Positions 16,906 to 26,331 of a DNA stretch of 64,000 nt are shown here, in pieces. Origin of the DNA: Lentisphaerota bacterium (GTDB lineage Bacteria; Verrucomicrobiota; Lentisphaeria; Oligosphaerales; JABHEG01). The stretch is from positions 1-64,000 of the forward strand of contig JABHEG010000146.1 of the NCBI GenBank assembly GCA_018676675.1, read 5' to 3'. The notes under the pieces were generated by a model, which had not been told where the DNA came from, did no database searches, and worked only from the letters and a program-made list of their open reading frames with translations. Position numbers and translations under genes: made by a program. Every line of letters begins with the position of its first letter. The stretch's first letter is position 1.

Positions 16906-18114
16906 ATGCATATAAGAACTGAATATCTAGAGAGGATGCGGCCTTACATCGGGAAACCGGTGATCAAAGTCATCACCGGTATGCGCCGCGTCGGCAAGAG
17001 CTGTTTCCTGTCACAGCTTTACGACGAATTGCGACTGAAGGCTGAGGGTCCTGCGCATGTGCTATTGGTTGATATGGAGTCCCTTGAGTTTGACGGACTC
17101 CGGGACTACCGCTCCTTCCACGGCTTTGTGGAGGAGCATTTCCGAGGGCTGGCTGGCACTCGATACCTCTTGGTAGATGAGGTCCAGGAGATCGACCAGT
17201 GGGAGCGAGCCATCGTTTCCCTCGCGAAATCCGGCCACACCGACATCTTCCTGACCGGCTCCAACGCTCATCTCCTTTCGTCTGAGATTGCCACACTCCT
17301 GTCGGGCAGATATGTGGAGTTCCCTCTGCACTCTCTGGGCTTCGCTGAGTTCCTTGAGTTCCGTAGCGACAAATGTGGAGACCCGGAGACAGAATTCGGC
17401 AACTGGTTGCGATTCGGTGGACTGCCGGCCGTTCATCATCTTGAACTCGCCGATGAGATGGTGTTCGACTACACGGGTTCAGTCTACAGCACGATCCTTT
17501 TGAAAGACATCGTCAAACGTAGAGCCGTCCGCAACGTCACACTGCTTGAGTCCATTGGACGTTTCCTCTTCGACAACGTCGGGAATCTGATCGCGGCAAA
17601 GCCCCTGGCGGACTACCTGAAGAGCCAACGTCTATCTGTGGGCGTACAGACGGTCCAGAACTACCTGAGTTACTTCGACGACGCCTTCATATCACACAAG
17701 CTGCGGCGCTATGACCTGAGGGGGAAGCGTCACCTCGAGGTGTACGAGAAACACTATCTGGAGGACCTGGGCCTGCGTCACGCAGTACTTGGCTATCGTG
17801 ATCCTGACATCTCAGGCCTTCTCGAGAACGTGGTGTGTCTGGAACTGAAGCGCCGAGGCTATCGTCTATCCATTGGTCGACTCGGTAACCGCGAAATCGA
17901 CTTCATCGCGGAGAAGGCCAATACGAAGGTCTACGTGCAGGTGGCATACCGTCTTGCCACGCCCACAACGGTCGAGCGCGAGTTCGGGGTTCTCCAGGCG
18001 ATACGAGACAACTACCCGAAGTTCGTCATCAGCCTGGACAAGCACATTGGTGACGATTACGAGGGCATCCGCTGCCTCAACCTGATCGACTTTGTCCGTG
18101 GTGCGGAGCTCTGA
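16906..18114 (+). CDS. AAA ATPase with C-terminal DUF4143 domain
   Basis: This encodes 402 aa. Walker A is GMRRVGKS at residues 25-32, Walker B is LLVDEVQEI at 88-96, and the sensor segment FLTGSNAHLLSSE follows. The C-terminal third has REIDFIA...VYVQVAY, the pattern that DUF4143 shares with restriction-endonuclease-like folds. Such proteins are common, often in many copies, in anaerobic and PVC bacteria; their role is unproven, though nucleic-acid or toxin-antitoxin-like functions are often suggested. It has its own promoter, faces no partner gene and is unrelated to the glycan enzymes around it. Confidence 0.9.
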   Translation: MHIRTEYLERMRPYIGKPVIKVITGMRRVGKSCFLSQLYDELRLKAEGPAHVLLVDMESLEFDGLRDYRSFHGFVEEHFRGLAGTRYLLVDEVQEIDQWERAIVSLAKSGHTDIFLTGSNAHLLSSEIATLLSGRYVEFPLHSLGFAEFLEFRSDKCGDPETEFGNWLRFGGLPAVHHLELADEMVFDYTGSVYSTILLKDIVKRRAVRNVTLLESIGRFLFDNVGNLIAAKPLADYLKSQRLSVGVQTVQNYLSYFDDAFISHKLRRYDLRGKRHLEVYEKHYLEDLGLRHAVLGYRDPDISGLLENVVCLELKRRGYRLSIGRLGNREIDFIAEKANTKVYVQVAYRLATPTTVEREFGVLQAIRDNYPKFVISLDKHIGDDYEGIRCLNLIDFVRGAEL

Positions 18115-18357
18115 CCCGCCAATGCTATTGACTCTCTCTGCCCCGCGTGTCTGGCCGAAGAGTCGCCGGGTGGCACCGCCTCCCACATTGTGTGCTTCTC
18201 GAGAGTGGGAAGGGCTGTTTCGACGCGTCCCACGGCTGTGGGACTTGCTCAAGGCCCTGAGCCTGGTCGAAGGGCTGCCATGCCGCGACCGTCTCCAGAG
18301 AAAGTCAGTAGCACTGTTTGACCCGCCCCCATCCCTGGAATCCGCCGTACCGCAGGA
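18115..18357. repeat. Convergent intergenic region with two palindromes
   Basis: The 243-bp gap between convergent stops holds GTCCCAC-GGCT-GTGGGAC at 18227-18244, a perfect 7-bp stem, and a second palindromic unit at 18254-18275 (GCCCT...AGGGC arms, centre GAGCCTGGTCGA). The latter resembles a short intergenic palindrome widespread in many bacterial genomes. They could act together as a two-sided terminator, although no T-tract is present. Confidence 0.6.
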
Positions 18358-19611
18358 TCACCCCGGAACGATTGCGTTGTGAGCGCGGAGCGTGCGCTTG
18401 ATCTCTTCCAACGAAACGGACAGCGGGGTGGTCTGCTGTTGAGCGGCCAGTGCGGCGGCGACACCGGCGGCCTGTCCCATGGCCATACATGGCGCCTGGA
18501 CCCGCAGAGCTGAGTTTGCCAAGCGGTCACTGGATACACTGCGCCCCGCCACCAAGATGTTGCGACTGTCTTTGGGTACGAGTGCACTCAAGGGAATGGT
18601 CGGGACAGTGTCCGGAGCAAGAGGCTTGGGCCTGACTCCGCTCCTGGTGTGCAGATCGACCGGGTAGAAAGCGTAGGAGATCGCGTCGTCGAAGCGACGC
18701 CCGGAGGTGTAGTCCTCGTGGGTCACCATCGTCTCACCCACGATCCGGTAGCTCTCGCGGAAAGCAGTTTCGGGCTGCAGATGCATCAGCTTCTTCTTCG
18801 ATGCACGCACCTTCTTGAGGATGTCGCGGCGACCAGCCAGGTTCGCAGCGGTGACTGTCGCAGCGCTGGAGGAATCGGCGCCGTGCACGTAAAGCCGGTG
18901 TATCTGCTCCGTCCCGGGCTTGTGTCCTGACCCGATCTTGAAGAGCATGGATCCGGGTTGCGTTTCCTTGTCGCGTAGTCTGGGGAGCTTGAGCATGCCG
19001 ACGACCTCCGCGCCTCCGGTGCAGTCGATGATCTGCTTGCACAGCACGCGGCGGCGGGTACCGAAGCCGACGCAGTCAACCTGCCAGCCATCGAGAGTCT
19101 TCCGGATGGCCTCCGGGAACTCGTAGTAAGCGATCTGAACCCCCGCTTGCTCACACTTCTCTTCGGCGAGCAACACGTAGAGGAACTGGTTGGTGTAGAC
19201 TTGATTCTGCCAGTGGCGTTTGGGTACCTTTTTAAAATCCGGGAAGGTCCCTCCGTCGAGTTCCACGCTTTCACGCACGAGTTCCCAGCCGATACCGGCG
19301 ATCACCTGCTTCCCCCAGGCATCGAAGAGGCCAGGGAAAGCCACCCCTCCCGTCGTCATCGCACCCCCGAGCTGACTGTTCCGCTCGACTAGGAGCGTCT
19401 TGGCCCCGAGCCGGCCTGCCTGAATCGCCGCGATCGTCCCCGCGGTTCCCCCGCCGATCACCAACACATCGACGTTCACCTGAATGGAATCGGTTCCGCT
19501 CACGTCAGTTGCCTCGTTTCTGCCTACCCCGAGCACAATGTTGGTGGTGCTGGCAATCGCCACCCCAGCGACCGTGTACTGCAGGAACGTCCGGCGATCG
19601 GCCATACCCAT
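18358..19611 (-). CDS. Tat-exported FAD-dependent oxidoreductase
   Basis: This encodes 417 aa from the ATG at 19611 (an in-frame ATG at 19605 is also possible). The N-terminus has a twin-arginine signal (ADRRTFLQ). The FAD-binding Rossmann motif is VDVLVIGGGTAGTIAAIQAGRLG followed by the ribose-binding Glu in LLVERNSQLGG, and a late GRSVSSDRLA segment closes the FAD site, as in the FAD_oxidored (PF12831) family. The oxidised substrate is unknown; exported members in PVC glycan loci are thought to act on sugars or cyclitols, which is inference here. It lies 53 bp downstream of a PIN toxin gene. Confidence 0.86.
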   Translation of the reverse strand: MGMADRRTFLQYTVAGVAIASTTNIVLGVGRNEATDVSGTDSIQVNVDVLVIGGGTAGTIAAIQAGRLGAKTLLVERNSQLGGAMTTGGVAFPGLFDAWGKQVIAGIGWELVRESVELDGGTFPDFKKVPKRHWQNQVYTNQFLYVLLAEEKCEQAGVQIAYYEFPEAIRKTLDGWQVDCVGFGTRRRVLCKQIIDCTGGAEVVGMLKLPRLRDKETQPGSMLFKIGSGHKPGTEQIHRLYVHGADSSSAATVTAANLAGRRDILKKVRASKKKLMHLQPETAFRESYRIVGETMVTHEDYTSGRRFDDAISYAFYPVDLHTRSGVRPKPLAPDTVPTIPLSALVPKDSRNILVAGRSVSSDRLANSALRVQAPCMAMGQAAGVAAALAAQQQTTPLSVSLEEIKRTLRAHNAIVPG

Positions 19612-19664
19612 GTCTTTCACAACTCTGTTCGTGGCGTTGACGGGCCCGCGCCCGACCCCCGCAG

Positions 19665-20042
19665 TCATACCCGCAGTGTCTTGACATCATACCGCGGAAC
19701 GATCTCGTCGTGCGTAGCGAGGACGAGATCCTCGACCCGGCTTTGCGCGATAAGTAAGCGGTCAAAAGGATCACGGTGAAGATCCGGAAGACGACCGACC
19801 TCCAGGGCGTGCTCCCAGGTGATCTGCAAGCGCTGGAACGGTTCCTCTGTGAGGCACTCCACCCACTCGTCAGGAATATCCAGCTTCCCCAAGCCCCTCT
19901 TGATGACGATCTCCCAGACGCCCACCGTGCTCACGTATACCACATTGTCCGGGTCAGCAATGGTCTCCCTCGCAACAGGCGATAGCTGAGGCGCGTCTGC
20001 GAGCCACCAGAGCAACACATGTGTGTCCAGGAGTAGTTTCAT
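19665..20042 (-). CDS. PIN-domain toxin (Phd-paired)
   Basis: This encodes 125 aa. PIN acidic residues are Asp6 (LLLDTHVLLWW), Glu44 (GVWEIVIKRG), Asp91 and Asp94 (RDPFDRLLIAQ) and Asp112. The LLDTHVLLWW opening and DPFDRLL block mark the PIN sub-group usually paired with Phd/YefM antitoxins. The start overlaps the antitoxin stop by ATGA, so translation is coupled. It should be an RNA-cleaving toxin. Confidence 0.92.
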   Translation of the reverse strand: MKLLLDTHVLLWWLADAPQLSPVARETIADPDNVVYVSTVGVWEIVIKRGLGKLDIPDEWVECLTEEPFQRLQITWEHALEVGRLPDLHRDPFDRLLIAQSRVEDLVLATHDEIVPRYDVKTLRV

Positions 20043-20278
20043 GACAGATCAGCTCCGAAAGCCGATGCGAATTCCGCAGGCAGATCGTCAAAATCTTCGG
20101 AAATGTGGATCTTCCCACGCAGCCGTCCCGGGCGGCGGGGGCGATGCTCTTCGCGGTACGGTGTAAGAATGGCCACCGGCTTGCCTGCCCGGCCGAGAAT
20201 GACCTCCTCACCGTTGGCAACGCGATCAAGCAGCGCGGAGAGCTGGGTTTTGGCTTCAGTGACGGTGTTGATGACCAT
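20039..20278 (-). CDS. Phd/YefM-family antitoxin
   Basis: This encodes 79 aa. The N-terminal Phd/YefM fold is clear: TVTEAKTQLSALLDRVANGE, then VILGRAGKPVAILTPY. The C-terminal tail with acidic and aromatic residues should neutralise the PIN toxin that follows with a 4-bp overlap. GGAGTGCAGG lies directly before the ATG. Family members bind their own promoter; the 200-bp divergent spacer toward the sulfatase gene would hold it, but I see no clear palindrome there. Confidence 0.92.
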   Translation of the reverse strand: MVINTVTEAKTQLSALLDRVANGEEVILGRAGKPVAILTPYREEHRPRRPGRLRGKIHISEDFDDLPAEFASAFGADLS

Positions 20279-20481
20279 GCCTGCACTCCAAATGTGGCCC
20301 GCATAAAGTCCGACCTGGTCTGGTCTGGTTCGATACGCCTAAAGGAAGGTAGTTCTGTGCCCGGGCGGTGTCAAACGGACCCGCGGAGGTCCGCGGTCAA
20401 CGCCTCCCGTTGCATCAACCTGACGCCAAGAGTATGGTCGGGGAAGCATCCCATCCGTGCTGTCTTTCACTGGAGGCCGCC

Positions 20482-22326
20482 ATGGCACCACTTTCACGTC
20501 GCGAGTTCTTGAGCGGCTCTCTTGCCGTAGCCCTTGCCCCGACTCTTCAAGCAACCCCGGGGAAGATCTACAGACAGGGGCAGGTCCCCAATGTGCTCAT
20601 GATCGCGGTGGATGATCTGAATGACTGGATTGGGCCGCTTGCCGGGCATCCTCAGACCACGACGCCGAATCTGAACGCATTCGCAGAAAAGGCCATGGTC
20701 TTCGAGAACGCGTACTGTGCAGCTCCCGTGTGCAACCCTTCCCGAAGCGCTCTCATGACCGGCTACCGCCCCGGGCGATCCGGTGTCTACGGCAACCGCC
20801 ATCTGTTCCGTACCTCGCCAGTTCTCAAGGACATCCAGACAATCCCCCAGTATTTCAACCAGTTTGGCTACTACACCACGTCCAAGGGGAAAATCTTCCA
20901 CTCGGCTCAGGGCTTGTGGGGGGACACCGGCTCATGGGAGAAACACCACCGCCTGACCGGCAACAGCATGAATCGACATCCCGGCGCGACAGCGGACACG
21001 CTCAACAACGGGCGCCCAAAGGTGAAGGGGGCCCTGAACAACATGGACTGGGGTGGGCTGGACCTGGAAGTGGAGGAGACGTCTGACTTCCAGACCGCAC
21101 AGTGGGCCGTTGAGGAACTCAATCGGGAACACGATCGCCCGTTCTTCATCGGCTGTGGCATTTTCCGGCCGCACATGCCGTGGTTCGTGCCGCAGAAGTA
21201 CTTCGACCGGTTCCCGTTGGACACCATCAAGAACACACGGATCGATGAGGCGGATCTGGATGATGTCCCCGATGTCGCCAAGGGCATTTCCGGCGGTCTG
21301 AACGCAAGAAGCGATTACCAGATCCTTAAGAAGCACGGACTCATCGAAGGGGCAACGCGCGCTTACCTCGCCAATATCAGCTACGCCGACGACTGCATCG
21401 GCGAGGTGCTCCGGGGCCTCGAAAAGAGCCCGTATCGCGACAACACCATTGTGTTCCTCTGGGGTGACCACGGGTGGCATCTGGGCGAGAAGCTCCACTA
21501 TCGGAAGATGACTCTCTGGGAAGAGGCCACGCGTGCGCCCCTGTACTGGCAGGTCCCAGGGATGACGAAGGCGGGCGCCCGTTGTAAGCGCCCGGTCGAC
21601 TACATGTGCTTCTATCCCACGCTCATAGAGCTCTGCGGTCTCCCGAAGAAGCTTGACATCGACGGCCGAAGCATCGTTCCGTTGCTGGAGAATGCAGACA
21701 CGCCGTGGCCACATGTGGCCGTCACGACCCGAGGCAAGGGGCAGCATGCCGTTCGCTCAGAGCGTTGGCGCTATATCCGCTACCAGGATGGTTCGGAGGA
21801 ACTCTACGATCACTCCAACGACGAATGGGAAGCGACCAATCTGGCGAAGGCCCCGGCCTACGGAAAGGTGATCGAGGAGCACCGTGGGCATCTCCCAACC
21901 GACGATCGAGATCCCATCCGCCCCACTCACAAGAAGGGGCGGGGCGGCAAGGCGAAGGCTGTGCCAGGGGGAGGAGGAGTTGACGGTGCGCCTCAGCAAG
22001 CGATCCGGGAGCGGCAGATAGCCGCGAAGGGCAAACCCGGGCGCGGGTGTGAGTACCTGCCCGATCTCCCCACCGGGCTTTACCACAACAAAGGCACCAC
22101 GTTTGCCCTCACGCCGCCTTACAGTCCCAAGGTAGACGCATACACGTTCCTGTACCCCAACCCCAACGTGCGCTGGGGATTCAACGACCGGAACCTGATG
22201 AAGGTGGCCATCAACGGCAAGGCCGGGAACGAGATCTCGTTCCCCAATCCCGGCACCATCACGTTTGAACTGGAGTATCAGGACGGCACAAAGCGTACAA
22301 TCGCTGTCGATCAGAAGCGGCCGTAG
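20482..22326 (+). CDS. Tat-exported sulfatase (S1 family, iduronate-2-sulfatase-like)
   Basis: This encodes 614 aa. The ATG at 20482 follows GGAGG and begins a Tat signal (LSRREFLSG). The sulfatase signature is C84-N-P-S-R, whose Cys must be oxidised to formylglycine. IAVDDLNDW at the N-terminus and WGDHGWHLGE supply metal ligands, and the wording of these motifs is closest to iduronate-2-sulfatase-like members. The last 100 residues after the sulfatase fold are an added beta-rich tail following a Gly/Lys-rich linker. It hydrolyses sulfate esters on a glycan in the periplasm. It heads a three-gene operon with a GH101-like enzyme (62-bp gap) and a beta-helix protein. Confidence 0.93.
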   Translation: MAPLSRREFLSGSLAVALAPTLQATPGKIYRQGQVPNVLMIAVDDLNDWIGPLAGHPQTTTPNLNAFAEKAMVFENAYCAAPVCNPSRSALMTGYRPGRSGVYGNRHLFRTSPVLKDIQTIPQYFNQFGYYTTSKGKIFHSAQGLWGDTGSWEKHHRLTGNSMNRHPGATADTLNNGRPKVKGALNNMDWGGLDLEVEETSDFQTAQWAVEELNREHDRPFFIGCGIFRPHMPWFVPQKYFDRFPLDTIKNTRIDEADLDDVPDVAKGISGGLNARSDYQILKKHGLIEGATRAYLANISYADDCIGEVLRGLEKSPYRDNTIVFLWGDHGWHLGEKLHYRKMTLWEEATRAPLYWQVPGMTKAGARCKRPVDYMCFYPTLIELCGLPKKLDIDGRSIVPLLENADTPWPHVAVTTRGKGQHAVRSERWRYIRYQDGSEELYDHSNDEWEATNLAKAPAYGKVIEEHRGHLPTDDRDPIRPTHKKGRGGKAKAVPGGGGVDGAPQQAIRERQIAAKGKPGRGCEYLPDLPTGLYHNKGTTFALTPPYSPKVDAYTFLYPNPNVRWGFNDRNLMKVAINGKAGNEISFPNPGTITFELEYQDGTKRTIAVDQKRP

Positions 22327-22388
22327 ACGTGAGAGCAGCACAGCGGTCTCGCAGTAACGACGTGAAACAAGAGCAGGAAAGGACATCC

Positions 22389-24404
22389 ATGGCACTCGCG
22401 ACACGGCAATCATTTGGTGTGGCCGTCTGCCTGGGGCTTATCATATCGATGCAGGCAACCCCGACTGAAGCCAAGCCACTGAGCCTCCGGAATCAGCATC
22501 TGGAGGTAAGCCTGGACGTGCCGTCGGGACTGCTGGCCGCTACCGATCTCCGCACGGGAACGCGGTGGCGGCAGCATGTCCCAATCCAGTCGGCCCAAGG
22601 GCGAAACTGGGGCCAAGTCAAGACTCACAAGGTCGCTCCGGGAAGCCTGATTCGGTTTACCGATGCCACGATCGATGGCTCACGGATCCTGGCGAAAGCG
22701 CTCTGGCGTGAACACCCGTTTACCGTCGTCTTTGAGCTCGTCCCCGAGGAACCTGCCCTCACCGTCACGGTTGATACGCTGAATCGGGACGACCCCCTGC
22801 CATGGAAGCCAAGCTGGCCGGGGGTCATGCTCATGACCTACCCTTACGCCTTCCACAACGACCAGGCCGGGCCGGATGCCGTCGTGCCAATCGATGAAGG
22901 CGTCATCTACTCAACGCGGGAAACGGATCCACAGGCCGACCCGAAGCGCTGGAAGCTCTGGTGGCTGCACAAGAAACTGAGCATGCCATGGTGGGGCGTC
23001 ACGGATGGTCAACAAGGCGTGATGACACAAATCGAAGATCCCTTCGACTGCATGTTCTCAATCCAGTGGGTGCGCACCCCGCACGGTCAGCGGACGCTCC
23101 CACAGGTTACCTGGATCGGAGCGAAGGGGGCTCTTGCCTACCAACGTCGAGTGACCTTCCGTTTCGTCTCGGAAGGCGGGTATGTCGCCATGGCCAAGGC
23201 ATTTCGGGCTTTCGAGCAAGCCCGGGGCGCCTTCCGCTCCTGGGATGAAAAGGTCCGGGCGAACCCCGCGGTCGCTCGACTCAGAGGCGCGCTCGATGTG
23301 TGGCACCAGCGCGAGCTCACCGCGGACCTGATCACGTGCATGAAAGACGCCGGCATACGGCGGGCCATCGTTGCCAAACCCCGCGGCGGGGACGCTCCCG
23401 CTACGCAGGGAATCGAGCCGGAGGCTATCTCCGCCGCGGTCGAGGCAGGTTACCTGGTCGGGGCGTACCACAATGACAGCTGGATTCAGGGGCGCTGGAT
23501 TGCCCGGGACCCAGCGCTCAAGGACGCCGCGGTACTTCCGGCCGACGGGAAGCCGGCGTACATCGGTAACGCCTGGGATGCCAAAGGGCGCCTGGATCGG
23601 TGCCCGGGAGCCCACACGGATGTCCTCCGTAGGAAGAGCCGCGAGGCCCGTGAGGCCGGGCTCAATTACTTCTTTACCGACTGCACAACGACAGGCGGCG
23701 CGATCCACGAGTGCTACCACCCGGGACACCCTGCGCGGCGTAGAGATGGCGCCGGCCAGCTGAGCGCCGCACTCCGGGCCGCCTCGGACCAAGGCGTCGT
23801 GGTCGGTTCCGAACGGGGGAAGTGGTGGGCAACAGCGACAACCCACGTTTTCGAAGGAATCGGGACGCTCATCGACTATGGCGGCCCCTACTACGGGAAA
23901 GGCGATGCGACTCACTGGGCAGGGCCTTACCTCACGAAGAGCCCCGGCTATTCCGAGCTGTTTCTCGGATACGATCTGAACCCCGTCCGGCGAGTCCCGC
24001 TGTTCCAACTCGTCTACCACGATTCCGTCTATTGCACACGGCGCTGGAACCAGGATCCGGGCCGTGCCCCGGACTCTTGGGACCGCCATGACCTGATGAA
24101 CATCCTCTACGGCACGTCTTCGTTGATCTTCATGCACCCCAAAGCAGGCAACGTCATTGGGACGCCCGACTGGGAGAAGGTCAGGGGGCGTTACCTGCAG
24201 ACGTACCGCAATGTCTGCGGTTGGCATGAGAAGATCGGGTTCGATGAAATGACCAGCCATCGCTTCCTGTCACCTGACCGCCTGGTGCAAGAGACCCGCT
24301 TCTCCTCCGGCCCGGGCGTGGTCGTGAACTTCGGCGGGAGCGCCTGGGAAGACCCACGGGGGTTCACTATCGCCGCGCAAGACTATCGCATTGTGGAGCC
24401 GTAG
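22389..24404 (+). CDS. Secreted GH101-like (endo-alpha-N-acetylgalactosaminidase-related) glycoside hydrolase
   Basis: This encodes 671 aa with a signal peptide (residues 1-28). AGGAAAGGA precedes the ATG. Residues about 30-270 form a large beta-sandwich of the galactose-mutarotase type, and 280-640 a TIM barrel. YFFTDCTTTGG (Asp431) and VVGSERGKWW (Glu475) occupy the places of nucleophile and acid/base in GH101/DUF5696-type enzymes. True GH101 enzymes release Gal-GalNAc from mucin; this protein is shorter and remote, so only the fold and retaining chemistry are inferred. It lies between a sulfatase and a beta-helix protein on the same transcript. Confidence 0.72.
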   Translation: MALATRQSFGVAVCLGLIISMQATPTEAKPLSLRNQHLEVSLDVPSGLLAATDLRTGTRWRQHVPIQSAQGRNWGQVKTHKVAPGSLIRFTDATIDGSRILAKALWREHPFTVVFELVPEEPALTVTVDTLNRDDPLPWKPSWPGVMLMTYPYAFHNDQAGPDAVVPIDEGVIYSTRETDPQADPKRWKLWWLHKKLSMPWWGVTDGQQGVMTQIEDPFDCMFSIQWVRTPHGQRTLPQVTWIGAKGALAYQRRVTFRFVSEGGYVAMAKAFRAFEQARGAFRSWDEKVRANPAVARLRGALDVWHQRELTADLITCMKDAGIRRAIVAKPRGGDAPATQGIEPEAISAAVEAGYLVGAYHNDSWIQGRWIARDPALKDAAVLPADGKPAYIGNAWDAKGRLDRCPGAHTDVLRRKSREAREAGLNYFFTDCTTTGGAIHECYHPGHPARRRDGAGQLSAALRAASDQGVVVGSERGKWWATATTHVFEGIGTLIDYGGPYYGKGDATHWAGPYLTKSPGYSELFLGYDLNPVRRVPLFQLVYHDSVYCTRRWNQDPGRAPDSWDRHDLMNILYGTSSLIFMHPKAGNVIGTPDWEKVRGRYLQTYRNVCGWHEKIGFDEMTSHRFLSPDRLVQETRFSSGPGVVVNFGGSAWEDPRGFTIAAQDYRIVEP

Positions 24405-24445
24405 TATCCCTACCGCACAGCCCGAGCAAACAGAGAGAACAGCCG

Positions 24446-26284
24446 ATGATGGATAATGGGCCGGTTACGGGTGAGAAGGGTGGTCATGTGCCCAAAACAG
24501 CTGCGGACCCGGCGCCTTGGGCGGCGCTCCGCCGATGGAGACACCAATGGACCGCACTGGCAGTCCTGGCGCTGATGCCCCAGATCCTCTGTGCGATCAC
24601 CGTTGACGTCACGGATTTCGGGGCCGTCGGGGACGGGGTGACTGACAACACGGCTGCATTTCAGAAGGCGCTGGCCCGAGTCGGGCAGCCGGGTGGCGGA
24701 ATGGTCCTGGTGCCGAGCGGGCGTTTCCGCATCACGGGGACCCTCAAACTCGGCGAAGGCGTGACCCTCAAAGGCACGTACGACGCGCCCCCTACTGCCC
24801 ATCGAACGGATCCCCAACGTCTCCTCGGGTCAGTGCTTCTAGCCTATGCCGGCCGGGGCGAGCCTCAGTCTCAGCCCTTCATTGAACTGGCCGGCACGAC
24901 CGCGACATTGAAGGGGATTATCATCGCCTATCCGGAATGGCGTCGAGAGGACGTGCCGCCGGTGCCCTATCCGCCGACGGTCGCTGCGGGACGCAAAGAC
25001 AACGTTGCCGTGGTTGACTGTCTCCTGCTGAACTCCTACGAGGGGATCAACTTCGACGGCACGGGCCGCTTCCTGATCCGCAACGTGTACGGCTATCCCA
25101 GCCGTCGGGGAATCTACGTCAACCGTTGTATGGATATCGGCCGCATCGAGAATGTCCATTTCTGGCCCTTCGCTGTTCCCTACCGGCCCGACGATCCCTA
25201 CAGCCGCTGGATCAACCTGAATGGGGTGGCCTTTGACTTCGCCAAGACGGACTGGCAGGTGGTCTCCGGGAGCTTCTGTTTCGGGTACGGGATCGGCTAC
25301 CGCTTCGGCAGGTCGGACGATGGCGTCTTCTGCGGAAAACTGGTGGCATCCAGCGCCGACAGTTGCCAGACACCGATCAAGGTAGAAGAGAACAGCCACA
25401 TTCTGATCAGCGAGGGAGAGTTCGTCGGCCGTTGGGGCAGCAGCGATGCTGTCTGCGTGGACATCGGGGAGAAATCAAAGGGGAAGGTGAGCCTGATGAA
25501 TTGCGCATTCTGGGGACCGATTCACCACGTGGTGCATAGCCGGGCCGTCAACGGGTCCTTCAGCATGATCGGGTGCGACATCCGCAACTGGAACGAGGAA
25601 GCGGGAGCGATCTGGATCGAAGGCGGCAAAGCAATCATCCAGGCTAACACGTTCACCAAACCCGGGCTGAACATTCGCATTGGCGCCGGGGTCACGTCCG
25701 CCATCATCACCGCGAACCAGGCCGACCCCGGTTTGCGGGTCGAGAATGAGGCCGGTGGTCGGGCCATTATCAGCAACAACCAGGCGGATCCGTTCCGCTG
25801 GCCTGACGATGATGCTCGGCGCTGCTTCCGGGTCGACATCGGGAGCCCAGGGGACTATCGCTACGTGTCGGGCTGGAACGGCTGCGAGAAGGCGTTGGAG
25901 TGGGCAGGGGGCGGCACGAAGCGCTGGAGCAAGGGAACGTCGCGTCTCACGATCCCGCTCATCCCAGGCACTGTCCACCATGTGGCCCTCGATGTCCACG
26001 TGCCCGGGCAGGCGTTGATGGAAGGGGCAGGCGTGTATCTGGGCGACACCTGCCTGGTCCCGATTGCTGTCGCGGGATCGCGACAGCTTCAGGGGACGAT
26101 TCCTGCCTCAACTGCGGACTCCGCAGTCCTTGAACTGCGCTGTCGTGGCTGGCACCCGAACGCCCTCCCGGGGAGTAAGAGTCGTGACCGGCGCGAACTG
26201 GGGATAGCCGTCCGCGAGGTCCGTGTTCGGGCGGCAGGTGTGCCGGAGACACAGGAACCGTTCAACGCCTGCACGGGGCAGTGA
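24446..26284 (+). CDS. Secreted pectate-lyase-superfamily beta-helix protein
   Basis: This encodes 612 aa with a long basic n-region and a signal peptide ending near residue 50 (ILCA-I). The mature protein starts with the Pectate_lyase_3 signature DVTDFGAVGDGVTDNTAAF, followed by right-handed beta-helix rungs to about residue 450 and a C-terminal beta-sandwich of about 130 residues. Members include polygalacturonases, lyases and phage-type glycanases; I cannot see a decisive catalytic set. It closes the sulfatase/GH101-like operon (41-bp gap) and ends facing the repeat-rich junction at 26285-26687. Confidence 0.83.
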   Translation: MMDNGPVTGEKGGHVPKTAADPAPWAALRRWRHQWTALAVLALMPQILCAITVDVTDFGAVGDGVTDNTAAFQKALARVGQPGGGMVLVPSGRFRITGTLKLGEGVTLKGTYDAPPTAHRTDPQRLLGSVLLAYAGRGEPQSQPFIELAGTTATLKGIIIAYPEWRREDVPPVPYPPTVAAGRKDNVAVVDCLLLNSYEGINFDGTGRFLIRNVYGYPSRRGIYVNRCMDIGRIENVHFWPFAVPYRPDDPYSRWINLNGVAFDFAKTDWQVVSGSFCFGYGIGYRFGRSDDGVFCGKLVASSADSCQTPIKVEENSHILISEGEFVGRWGSSDAVCVDIGEKSKGKVSLMNCAFWGPIHHVVHSRAVNGSFSMIGCDIRNWNEEAGAIWIEGGKAIIQANTFTKPGLNIRIGAGVTSAIITANQADPGLRVENEAGGRAIISNNQADPFRWPDDDARRCFRVDIGSPGDYRYVSGWNGCEKALEWAGGGTKRWSKGTSRLTIPLIPGTVHHVALDVHVPGQALMEGAGVYLGDTCLVPIAVAGSRQLQGTIPASTADSAVLELRCRGWHPNALPGSKSRDRRELGIAVREVRVRAAGVPETQEPFNACTGQ

Positions 26285-26302
26285 CGCACGCTGTCTGTAT
26301 TC

Positions 26303-26331
26303 AGCAACGTAGGCCTTGTTGGAGTTGCGTT
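26303..26331 (+). repeat. Dispersed repeat family R1, copy 4
   Basis: This 29-nt copy (AGCAACGTAGGCCTTG at its start) matches the copy at 26600-26628 at 27 of 29 positions. Together they bracket the palindrome-rich R2 element as direct repeats. Confidence 0.8.

Noticed and set aside
13070..20278. Anti-phage defence island
   Set aside because: Only two toxin-antitoxin pairs and one DUF4143 ATPase are present; there is no restriction, CBASS, Gabija, retron or other recognised defence operon.
23058..24260. 400-codon minus-strand open frame
   Set aside because: It is antisense to the GH101-like gene and lacks recognisable features.
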